Origin: Actinomycetota bacterium
GTDB taxonomy: Bacteria; Actinomycetota; Actinomycetes; Nanopelagicales; Nanopelagicaceae
Reading direction: 5' to 3'
NCBI GenBank assembly: GCA_009698515.1
Contig: WLQA01000054.1
Span: 1 to 5,651, forward strand
Length of the DNA stretch: 5,651 bases
The notes under the pieces: model-generated
Told to the model about the DNA's origin: nothing
The model's input: only the letters and a program-made list of their open reading frames with translations
The model's database searches: none
Program-made: the position numbers and the translations under genes
In this document: positions 1 through 5,651 of the stretch, in pieces
Layout of the letters: every line of letters starts with the position of its first letter
How positions within the stretch are numbered: the stretch's first letter is position 1

Positions 1-485
1 GATTTAAAACTGCTCAAGATAGTTTCTTTCAAGCCAAGAACGCTGATTTAGAAAAACGTCAGGGATCTATGACTGAAAACTTAGTAAAACGTGAAGCGAT
101 GATTCTCGAGTTTGAAGCGTTGTTGCCAATATCTGATTTCAAAAACGCTCGCAAAATTTTCCGCGATTTAGAAACTAAATGGCGCCGCATAGGTATTACA
201 GATCGCAAAAAAATGGCTGCTTTAGATGCCCGAGTATCAAAAATTTCAGATGCAATTGCTGAACTAGAACACAATCACGCCCGCAAGAATGATCCAACCG
301 CAATTGCTCAAGCAAATAAGGTTGTACAAGGCCTTAGTGAAGCTATTGAAAATTATGAAAAGCAAGCTGCTAAAGCTGAAGCGGCAGGACAAACAGCCAA
401 AGCAATGCTGGCCAGAGAGGCTGCTGCTGCTAGACGTACTTGGCTAGAGGAAGCTAAAAAGGGATTAACTGACTTCGGCAATTAA
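1..485 (+). CDS. DUF349 domain-containing protein, C-terminal part (5' end outside window)
   Basis: This is the 3' end of a DUF349 gene. The frame is open from the left edge (first full codon at base 3), giving 160 visible residues before TAA at 483-485. The ATG at 69 is internal, because the 22 codons before it encode 'FKTAQDSFFQAKNADLEKRQ', a typical DUF349 repeat motif (aromatic, then A-D-FF-R/K-N, then E-K-R). A second repeat-like segment follows with 'FRDLETKWRRIG' (about residues 52-63 of the visible part). The last 60 or so residues are rich in Ala, Glu and Lys and likely form a helical, coiled-coil tail ('AKAEAAGQTAKAMLAREAAA'). No signal peptide or membrane segment is visible in this part, so it is presumably cytoplasmic. 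The biochemical role of DUF349 proteins is not well established, and I assign none. In actinobacteria this gene is commonly found near rel, as here. Its stop overlaps the rel stop by 4 bases on the opposite strand. Family assignment is confident; function is unknown. Confidence 0.85.
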   Translation, partial: FKTAQDSFFQAKNADLEKRQGSMTENLVKREAMILEFEALLPISDFKNARKIFRDLETKWRRIGITDRKKMAALDARVSKISDAIAELEHNHARKNDPTAIAQANKVVQGLSEAIENYEKQAAKAEAAGQTAKAMLAREAAAARRTWLEEAKKGLTDFGN

Positions 486-488
486 TTG
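479..488. repeat. 10-bp perfect palindrome holding both convergent stop codons
   Basis: CAATTAATTG is identical on both strands. Read on the plus strand it gives the last DUF349 codon AAT and stop TAA; read on the minus strand it gives the last rel codon AAT and stop TAA. The shared TTAA at 482-485 is the whole overlap of the two genes. The symmetry is directly visible. It may simply be the minimal way for two genes ending in Asn-TAA to interlock. Confidence 0.9.
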
Positions 489-2650
489 TTGAAAACTCTA
501 TTTACGTCGTAAACACCTTCAACATTCTTTACCGCTGTTAGCACTAAATCTAAGTGACTTGCATCAGCCATTTCAAAGGTAAAGCGTGATATCGCGGTCT
601 GATCTTTGTGTGTGATCACGGAAGCATTTAAAATATTCACATGTTGATCAGACAAAATCTTTGTAATATCAGATAGCAATCTGCTTCTGTCTAAAGCTTC
701 AACTTGAATATTAACCAAAAAAGTACTTTTTGCTGAAAGGTTCCATTTAACTTTTACAATTCGATCTCCCTGATGAATTTCTAAATCTGCAATATTCACG
801 CAATCTCTTCGGTGAACTGATACGCCAGAGCCTCTTGTGATAAATCCTTCTATCTCATCACCTGGTACTGGAGCGCAACATCTAGCTAACTTAACCAGAA
901 CATCTTCACTGCCTTCAACATCAATTCCAGAAACGCTCTTGCGCTCTCGTTTGACTTGTTTAATTTCAGGCAGCGAATCCGTCTCTGGATTTATCTCCTC
1001 ATTATTTAAGATACTGTTTAATTTCTCTACAATTGAGTTTGCAGAGACGTGTCCATTACCGACAGATTCATATAGTGATTCAATATCTGCATAATGTAGA
1101 TCGTGAGCAATTTCTAAGAGGGTTTGCCCGCCCAATATTTTCTGAAGTGGCATACCAGCTTTGCGCAGTTGACGAGCAATCGATTCTTGGCCAGCCTCTA
1201 TCGCCTCTTCTTTTCGTTCCTTAGAGAACCAAGCCTTTATCTTTGATCTGGCTCGTGAAGATGTTACAAAATTTAACCAATCCCTACTCGGGGCTGCAGT
1301 TAAAGATTTGTTTGTTAAAACATCAACCACATCGCCATTTACTAGATGAGATTCCAGTGGAACTAACTTCCCATTCACCTTTGCGCCAACACATTTATTT
1401 CCTACCTCAGTGTGAACGGCGTAAGCAAAATCAACTGGAGTAGAGCCGGCTGGTAAAGCTACAACGCTGCCCTTTGGTGTAAAGACAAAAACCTCTGGAG
1501 TGCGTAGGTCATAGCGCAAAGTTTCTAAGAAATCTCCAACATCTTCACTCTCCTGCTGCCATTCATGAAGTTGTTTCATCCAAAGTAACTCTGGATCACT
1601 TCCGTTCTCCTTGCCTTTTTGTTTGTACTTCCAGTGCGCAGCAATACCAAACTCAGCTCTGGCATGCATATCAAAAGTTCGGATTTGAATTTCCACCGCT
1701 TTGCCAGAAGGTCCAATTACTGTTGTATGTAATGATTGATACAGATTGAATTTGGGCATCGCGATGTAATCTTTAAATCTACCTGGCACTGGACTCCACC
1801 TTGCGTGAATAGCACCTAATACGGCATAGCAATCTCTAACCGAATCAACCAGAATTCGAATTCCCACCAAATCATAAATTTCATTGAATTCGCGGCCCCG
1901 AACAACCATTTTTTGATAAACGCTATAGAAATGCTTCTTACGACCAGTTACCTGCGCCGCGATTTCTTCATCAGCTAGATCTGATTCAATCGCATTTACT
2001 ACATCAGATGTAAGTTGGTCTCTAGCAGGTGATCTTTCGCCAATTAATCTTTCAATCTCTTCAAACTTTTTTGGTTCCAAAATTGAAAAAGAGAGATCTT
2101 CTAACTCCCATTTAATGGCATTCATACCTAAGCGGTGGGCTAAGGGTGCATAAATATCTAAAGTTTCTCTAGCTTTTCTGGCAGCACTAGTTGTTTCAAC
2201 AAATTGCCAAGTTCTGGCATTGTGCAATCGATCCGCTAATTTGATAACCAATACTCGGATATCTCTAGACATAGCAACAACCATTTTGCGTAAGGTTTCT
2301 GCTTCGGCTGTTGGACCGTAAGTTAATTTATCTAATTTGGTAACTCCATCAACAAGTGAAGAAACCTCGCTCCCGAAATCCTTCTTCAAAGTTGCAATAT
2401 CCAAACCAGTATCTTCTACTGTGTCATGAAGCAGAGCCGCATTAATGGTTGCCAAATCCATTCCAAGCTCAGCCAATATTTCCGCCACTGCAACCGGGTG
2501 AGTTATGTAATCTTCGCCAGATTTTCGCTTCTGGCCATCATGTGCTGCAGAAGCAATTAAGAAAGCCTTCTCCAATTCACCAACGTTAAATCCGGGATGA
2601 GATTGGTTTAATGCATTCTTAAGCGGCTCGATCAATGATAAATTCGTCAT
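482..2650 (-). CDS. rel: bifunctional (p)ppGpp synthetase/hydrolase Rel (RelA/SpoT family)
   Basis: This cytoplasmic enzyme transfers pyrophosphate from ATP to GDP/GTP to make the stringent-response alarmone (p)ppGpp and also hydrolyses it. The 722 residues carry the full long-RSH layout. The HD hydrolase domain (about 25-165) keeps its metal and catalytic residues: H51, H75-D76, E79-D80 and N144 in 'LADRLHN'. The synthetase domain (about 230-345) has GRKKH (R237), 'YDLVGIR' (D260), the RFKD motif at 291-294, Y304 and E320. RFKD, rather than the EXDD of monofunctional RelA, marks a bifunctional Rel. A TGS domain follows (about 385-447), then a helical region, a zinc-finger-like domain with C591, C592, H613 and C617, and a C-terminal ACT domain (about 643-720). 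Both active sites look intact. At 722 residues it is a little shorter than many actinobacterial Rel proteins, mainly from a short N-terminus. ATG at 2650 is the only plausible start: secF ends in the same frame ten codons upstream with no other start between. Its ribosome site is weak (AAGACGG). It is last in the ruvB-secD-secF run, 27 bp after secF. Confidence 0.97.
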   Translation of the reverse strand: MTNLSLIEPLKNALNQSHPGFNVGELEKAFLIASAAHDGQKRKSGEDYITHPVAVAEILAELGMDLATINAALLHDTVEDTGLDIATLKKDFGSEVSSLVDGVTKLDKLTYGPTAEAETLRKMVVAMSRDIRVLVIKLADRLHNARTWQFVETTSAARKARETLDIYAPLAHRLGMNAIKWELEDLSFSILEPKKFEEIERLIGERSPARDQLTSDVVNAIESDLADEEIAAQVTGRKKHFYSVYQKMVVRGREFNEIYDLVGIRILVDSVRDCYAVLGAIHARWSPVPGRFKDYIAMPKFNLYQSLHTTVIGPSGKAVEIQIRTFDMHARAEFGIAAHWKYKQKGKENGSDPELLWMKQLHEWQQESEDVGDFLETLRYDLRTPEVFVFTPKGSVVALPAGSTPVDFAYAVHTEVGNKCVGAKVNGKLVPLESHLVNGDVVDVLTNKSLTAAPSRDWLNFVTSSRARSKIKAWFSKERKEEAIEAGQESIARQLRKAGMPLQKILGGQTLLEIAHDLHYADIESLYESVGNGHVSANSIVEKLNSILNNEEINPETDSLPEIKQVKRERKSVSGIDVEGSEDVLVKLARCCAPVPGDEIEGFITRGSGVSVHRRDCVNIADLEIHQGDRIVKVKWNLSAKSTFLVNIQVEALDRSRLLSDITKILSDQHVNILNASVITHKDQTAISRFTFEMADASHLDLVLTAVKNVEGVYDVNRVFNN
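487..530 (+). terminator. possible weak intrinsic terminator for the DUF349 gene, inside the 3' end of rel
   Basis: Just after the DUF349 stop codon there is a nested inverted repeat. The outer arms TGTTGAA (487-493) and TTCAACA (518-524) pair over 7 bp. The inner arms TTTAC (501-505) and GTAAA (509-513) pair over 5 bp around a 3-base loop. The T-rich tract TTCTTT (525-530) follows. Placement and tail suit a Rho-independent terminator for plus-strand transcription. Against this, the stem is AT-rich, has an asymmetric internal loop (7 and 4 bases) and lies within rel codons for the C-terminal ACT domain, so it may be chance. Confidence 0.3.
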
Positions 2651-2677
2651 TGCAACCGTCTTATTTTCTAAAGCAAA

Positions 2678-3724
2678 TTATTTACGGTTTTTGCGCTTGG
2701 GTTGATTTCTAGGTCCGCGATCGCCAATTGGTTTTGTTGAAACCTCAGACACAACAGTGGAGTTAGAACGTGAACCAATACGTTTGGCTAATGCTTGCAT
2801 AGCTGGTTCGCGCTCTCGAAGAACCGCCAAAATTGGTGTTGCGATAAAGATTGAGGAGTAAGTACCTGTTGCTAATCCAATAAATAGCGCTAGCGAAAGA
2901 TCCTTTAATGTTCCAGCACCTAATAGTCCGGCACCAACAAACAAGATTGATCCCACAGGCAATAGCGCGATCAATGAAGTATTAAATGATCGAACCAAAG
3001 TTTGGTTAACCGCTAAATTTGCTGCTTGCGTATAAGTACTGCGCCCAGATGAGGCGATGCCCTTTGTATTTTCTCGCACCTTATCAAACACAACCACTGT
3101 GTCATAAAGTGAGTAACCTAAAATTGTTAAGAAACCAATAACAGTTGCCGGAGTAACTTCAAAACCAACAAGTGCGTAAATACCAACGGTAATAAACACA
3201 TCGTGGATTACTGCAATAATTGCACTGATCGCCATTTTCGGTTCAAAAGCCATTGCCAGATAAAGCAAGACAACGATTAAGAAACCAAATAAGCCATAGA
3301 GTGCTTTTCGAGTAATTTCCTTACCCCAAGATGGTCCAATAATCTGCGAATCAATTGAATCGACCGTAACACCAAATTTAGCTGCTAATTTATCCTGCAC
3401 AATATTTTGTTGTGCATTGCTTAATGGTTCAGTTTGAATTCTAACCTTGTCATTGCCAATTTTCTGAATAATATTTTGGGTTGTTACACCAGAATCGCGT
3501 AACACCTCTTCCGCAGATGTAACGGAGGCACTGGCAGAAGTAACTGTGAATGAAGAGCCGCCTTTAAATTCAATTCCAAGATGTAAGCCTTGAGTAAATA
3601 ATGTGGCAGCAGATGCAATGATTAAGATTGCAGAAAAGACATACCAACGACGTCGTTTGCCAATAAAATCATAAGAGGTTTCACCACGATATAGCCGGCC
3701 ACCAATGCCACTTAATTTTGCCAT
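2678..3724 (-). CDS. secF: protein translocase subunit SecF
   Basis: SecF pairs with SecD in the cytoplasmic membrane and helps late steps of Sec-dependent export, coupling proton flow to substrate movement on the outer face. The 348 residues show the SecF plan. A cytoplasmic N-terminus with 'YDFIGKRRRWY' leads into TM1 (about 28-46), followed by the conserved 'GIEFKGGSS' (50-58) at the start of the extracytoplasmic P1 domain (about 55-137). Five more hydrophobic segments follow (about 141-160, 164-186, 191-212, 248-268 and 274-300). TM4 holds the signature 'SLYDTVVVFDKVREN' (205-219), whose D208 is at the family's conserved acidic position. The first motif has Glu in place of the commoner Asp (GIDF), a conservative change. 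A hydrophilic, Lys/Arg-rich tail ends the protein ('RNQPKRKNRK'), probably facing the cytoplasm. The start ATG overlaps the secD stop by one base (TAATG) and has a strong Shine-Dalgarno sequence, so the start is secure and coupled translation with secD is likely. Confidence 0.97.
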   Translation of the reverse strand: MAKLSGIGGRLYRGETSYDFIGKRRRWYVFSAILIIASAATLFTQGLHLGIEFKGGSSFTVTSASASVTSAEEVLRDSGVTTQNIIQKIGNDKVRIQTEPLSNAQQNIVQDKLAAKFGVTVDSIDSQIIGPSWGKEITRKALYGLFGFLIVVLLYLAMAFEPKMAISAIIAVIHDVFITVGIYALVGFEVTPATVIGFLTILGYSLYDTVVVFDKVRENTKGIASSGRSTYTQAANLAVNQTLVRSFNTSLIALLPVGSILFVGAGLLGAGTLKDLSLALFIGLATGTYSSIFIATPILAVLREREPAMQALAKRIGSRSNSTVVSEVSTKPIGDRGPRNQPKRKNRK

Positions 3725-5244
3725 TAGTTAGCTCCTCCTTGATCAACATTCTTCACAATACCTAAGCTTTTGGCAGAAAAACCGGAAAGAGCATGACTGC
3801 TTGCAAAGAAATTAGATCTGGCAAGCAGGGTAATAAATGGTTTGGTAAAGAAGAAGACCACAATTAAGTCAATAAATGTTGTTAAACCAAGTGTGAAAGC
3901 AAAGCCTCGTACGCCACCTACTGCAAAGAAATAGAGCAATGTAGCGGCAATAAGTGAAACCGCATCAGCAACAATCACAGTTCGTCTAGCTCGAGTCCAG
4001 CCTGTTTCAACAGCAGATTTCAAAGGTCTGCCTTCGCGAACTTCATCGCGAATACGTTCGAAATAAACAATGAAGGAGTCAGCGGTAATACCAATAGAAA
4101 CGATCGCACCGGCAATACCTGCCAAAGTTAAAGTAAAGCCAATCCACTCTCCCAGGAGCAAAAATGCCAACATGGCAATTGCGCCAGCAACCAACAAAGA
4201 ACCTACGGAAACTATTCCTAAACCTTTGTAGTAAAGAAGTGAATAGAGAACAACTAGGAGAAGTCCAAGCAAACCTGCAAGCAAGCCAGCCTGTAATTGA
4301 TCTGCGCCCAGTGTTGGAGAAATTTGTTGCACTTCACCACGATCAAATGCCAATGGCAAAGCACCATACTTCAAAACATTTGCTAGATCGGTAGCATCTT
4401 CTTGCGAGAAACTTCCGGTGATCTGTGCAGTACCGGTATTAATCGCTTCATTAATTCTAGGTGCGGAATAAACCAAACCATCAAGCACAATTGCTGCTTG
4501 GTTTTGTGGTGAAGGTAAAGCGGTTAACCGTGTGGTCATCGCGCCAAATTTAGTTGTTCCTTCGCCATTAAAATCTAAAGTTACATACCAACCAGAGGCA
4601 GTTGTTGGATCTATCAATGCTGATGCTTTTGTTACTTGTCGACCTAATACTTCTGCTGGGCCGAGAATATATTTACTAACGCCAGCGCGATCGCAACCAA
4701 CCAAGATTGCATCTGGATTGTCTCCGCCGCCACCTTGACGATTTTCAGCGAGCGTACAATCAAGAGCTGAGTAGGCAGCAATTGCTTCAGCATTCGCCCC
4801 TGCTGTTGAAGTTGATGTATCAGTACTTGCAGTAGGTGCTGCTGATCCTTCAACTAAAACTGGACGAAAACGCAACTCTGCAGTTTGTCCAACAAGATCA
4901 ACTATTCGGCGACCAGTCTCTCCGGGAACAGAGATAACAATCTGTCGGTTAACACCAGTTCCTTGAGCAGATACCTCTGACTCAGCTACTCCAAGTGAGT
5001 TAACACGTTGACGAATAATTGCTACAGCTTGATCAATCGCTTCACTTGTTACTTTTCCGCTATCACCAGCGCCAATGCGTGGTTGCAAAGTTACGCTTGT
5101 GCCGCCTTGCAGATCCAAACCTAATTTAAATGAGGTTGCTCCTTGTATAACTGCTAAACCAGAAAATCCAACTATCACCAGAAGTAATATGGAGATGGTT
5201 CTAAGTGAGCGTGATTGCGTGTGAGCAGATTTATTTGCGGACAT
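3724..5244 (-). CDS. secD: protein translocase subunit SecD
   Basis: SecD is the larger partner of SecF in the membrane complex that assists SecYEG-driven export using the proton motive force. From ATG at 5244 it is 506 residues. TM1 (about 14-36) follows a short basic N-terminus. Next come the conserved 'LGLDLQGGT' (41-49) and a large extracytoplasmic P1 domain (about 50-315). Five hydrophobic segments lie at the C-terminal end (about 318-338, 342-363, 367-388, 422-442 and 449-472). TM4 carries the signature 'GITADSFIVYFERIRDEVREG' region (385-405), with D389 at the conserved acidic position and the actinobacterial TADSF variant. Within P1 an Ala/Ser/Thr-rich linker (about 134-156) precedes two cysteines, C163 and C184, which flank a GGGGD loop and could form a disulfide. 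The frame extends 19 codons further to a TTG at 5301, but that extension (SDTRISSKLDGHLELRL) does not look like SecD, so I prefer the ATG. No clear ribosome site precedes either start. It lies 78 bp after ruvB with no yajC between, and overlaps secF by one base. Confidence 0.95.
   Translation of the reverse strand: MSANKSAHTQSRSLRTISILLLVIVGFSGLAVIQGATSFKLGLDLQGGTSVTLQPRIGAGDSGKVTSEAIDQAVAIIRQRVNSLGVAESEVSAQGTGVNRQIVISVPGETGRRIVDLVGQTAELRFRPVLVEGSAAPTASTDTSTSTAGANAEAIAAYSALDCTLAENRQGGGGDNPDAILVGCDRAGVSKYILGPAEVLGRQVTKASALIDPTTASGWYVTLDFNGEGTTKFGAMTTRLTALPSPQNQAAIVLDGLVYSAPRINEAINTGTAQITGSFSQEDATDLANVLKYGALPLAFDRGEVQQISPTLGADQLQAGLLAGLLGLLLVVLYSLLYYKGLGIVSVGSLLVAGAIAMLAFLLLGEWIGFTLTLAGIAGAIVSIGITADSFIVYFERIRDEVREGRPLKSAVETGWTRARRTVIVADAVSLIAATLLYFFAVGGVRGFAFTLGLTTFIDLIVVFFFTKPFITLLARSNFFASSHALSGFSAKSLGIVKNVDQGGAN
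3733..3740 (-). promoter_or_regulatory. strong Shine-Dalgarno sequence for secF, inside the end of secD
   Basis: On the minus strand the sequence reads AAGGAGGA, then 8 bases to the secF ATG at 3724. It is a near-perfect complement to the 16S rRNA 3' end and is the only strong ribosome site in the window. It lies in the last secD codons (encoding Gln-Gly-Gly-Ala) just before the TAATG stop/start overlap. This layout is expected for re-initiation or coupled translation that keeps SecF matched to SecD. Confidence 0.85.
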
Positions 5245-5252
5245 GAGGCGTA

Positions 5253-5258
5253 ATTCTA
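5253..5258 (-). promoter_or_regulatory. possible -10 element for a leaderless secD transcript
   Basis: On the minus strand TAGAAT fits the actinobacterial -10 pattern TAnnnT and ends 8 bases before the preferred secD ATG (5244). Transcription would then begin at or within a base or two of the ATG. The lack of any Shine-Dalgarno sequence in front of that ATG agrees with leaderless translation, which is common in Actinobacteria. The hexamer 17 bases upstream (TTCCTC) is a poor -35, so support is modest. A secD-secF-rel transcript separate from ruvB would follow if it is real. Confidence 0.3.
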
Positions 5259-5275
5259 GATGCCCGTCCAACTTT

Positions 5276-5287
5276 GAGGAAATCCTC
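5276..5287. repeat. short inverted repeat between ruvB and secD
   Basis: GAGGAAATCCTC has 5-bp arms (GAGGA/TCCTC) around two bases. It sits in the 78-bp gap between ruvB and secD, just upstream of the possible -10 element. There is no T-tract after it on the minus strand, so it is not a convincing terminator for ruvB. It could be an operator-like site or chance. Confidence 0.35.
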
Positions 5288-5322
5288 GTGTCTGATCGCA
5301 AGGATTTAAGGATGTAAAAGTA

Positions 5323-5651
5323 TTACTGAGCGATATCTGGGTCTATATCAAAGAGATTTGGATCATTAGCAGCTTGCACTGAAAGTGGCGGTTTTATCCC
5401 TAAATGCATCCAGGCACTTGCTGTTGCAACTCTGCCTCTAGGCGTTCGAGCTAAAAAGCCCATTCTTACCAAGAATGGTTCGGCTAATGATTCAATAGTT
5501 TCAACCTCTTCACCAACTGCCATAGCTAAAGTAGAAACTCCAACTGGGCCACCATTGAAATTCTTAACTAATGCAGTTAAAACCGATTTATCTAACCGGT
5601 CCATTCCTATTTCATCTACTTCATAAATTGTTAAGGCTTGTTGGGCATGAA
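5323..5651 (-). CDS. ruvB: Holliday junction branch migration ATPase RuvB, C-terminal part (5' end outside window)
   Basis: RuvB is the hexameric AAA+ motor that, with RuvA, drives Holliday-junction branch migration in recombination and repair; it acts in the cytoplasm on DNA. Only the last 108 residues are present. The frame runs open to the right edge, and the ATG at 5604 is internal because the preceding codons read 'HAQQALTIYEVDEIG'. This covers the end of the small AAA+ lid domain and the C-terminal winged-helix DNA-binding domain. Seen there are the family landmarks 'YEVDEIGMDRLDKSVL', 'GGPVGVSTLAMAVGEE', 'AEPFLVRMGFLARTPRGRVAT' and 'AWMHLGI'. The RTPRGR loop is the conserved DNA-contacting element. 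The Walker A, Walker B and sensor motifs would lie outside the window. A roughly 20-residue acidic tail (ending 'DPNLFDIDPDIAQ') follows the conserved core. The gene leads the ruvB-secD-secF-rel run, as in other actinobacteria. Confidence 0.95.
   Translation of the reverse strand, partial: HAQQALTIYEVDEIGMDRLDKSVLTALVKNFNGGPVGVSTLAMAVGEEVETIESLAEPFLVRMGFLARTPRGRVATASAWMHLGIKPPLSVQAANDPNLFDIDPDIAQ

Noticed and set aside
59..274. Minus-strand open frame opposite the DUF349 gene
   Set aside because: The plus-strand frame encodes a recognisable DUF349 protein; the antisense frame is a shadow with no family resemblance.
837..1443. Plus-strand open frames at 837-1094, 1033-1224 and 1243-1443
   Set aside because: They lie antisense within rel, whose protein is conserved throughout; their translations show no recognisable domain and they overlap one another.
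2651..2680. secF and rel are in the same reading frame, separated by one TAA and nine codons, suggesting a readthrough fusion
   Set aside because: Same-frame neighbours arise one time in three by chance; the stop is an ordinary TAA and both proteins have complete family ends, so nothing supports programmed readthrough.
4164..4853. Open frames at 4164-4394 (+), 4532-4738 (+) and 4644-4853 (-)
   Set aside because: All are inside secD in other frames; the Gln/Leu-rich translation of the minus-strand one is the Ala/Ser/Thr-rich SecD linker read out of frame.
5276..5287. GAGGAAATCCTC as a terminator for ruvB
   Set aside because: The stem is only 4-5 bp with a tiny loop and no T-tract follows on the minus strand.
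1..5651. A novel defence, mobile or otherwise undescribed system
   Set aside because: Every gene belongs to a conserved core family in its usual neighbourhood; I see no transposase, integrase, direct-repeat array, tRNA-linked insertion or composition shift.

Overview
The window is a stretch of core bacterial chromosome. Its genes are most like those of Actinobacteria, but base composition is AT-rich (roughly 40% GC by eye), unlike typical high-GC actinobacteria. The evidence is the ruvB–secD–secF–rel gene order, the actinobacterial style of the protein motifs (SecD 'TADSFIVYFERIRDEVREG', Rel 'ARWSPVPGRFKDYIAMPK', RuvB 'YEVDEIGMDRLDKSVL'), and the DUF349 gene beside rel. A compact, low-GC actinobacterial genome with almost no intergenic DNA fits a streamlined freshwater lineage such as the acI/Nanopelagicales group. 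That placement is inference from composition and gene order, not a database result.

Layout: at the left edge, on the plus strand, lies the 3' end of a DUF349 gene (1-485). It meets the bifunctional (p)ppGpp synthetase/hydrolase gene rel (482-2650, minus) tail to tail, and the two stop codons interlock inside a perfect 10-bp palindrome. Reading right to left on the minus strand, the rest is one dense run: the 3' end of ruvB (5323-5651), then secD (3724-5244), secF (2678-3724) and rel. secD and secF overlap by one base and secF has a near-perfect Shine-Dalgarno sequence, so they are almost certainly translated together. Spacings are 78 bp for ruvB-secD and 27 bp for secF-rel.

Function: RuvB is the branch-migration motor for Holliday junctions. 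SecD and SecF form the membrane complex that uses the proton motive force to help pull proteins out through SecYEG. Rel makes and destroys the alarmone (p)ppGpp. These are housekeeping functions whose clustering is a long-conserved actinobacterial arrangement rather than one pathway. Compared with the arrangement I know from Streptomyces and Mycobacterium, yajC (between ruvB and secD) and apt (between secF and rel) are absent here.

No mobile element, CRISPR array, RNA gene or novel defence-like system is visible. All coding sequences have intact motifs. The points worth a second look are the interlocked ends of rel and the DUF349 gene with a hairpin just beyond, the compacted gene order, and a possible leaderless promoter at secD. 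No stretch over 300 bases lacks a gene.
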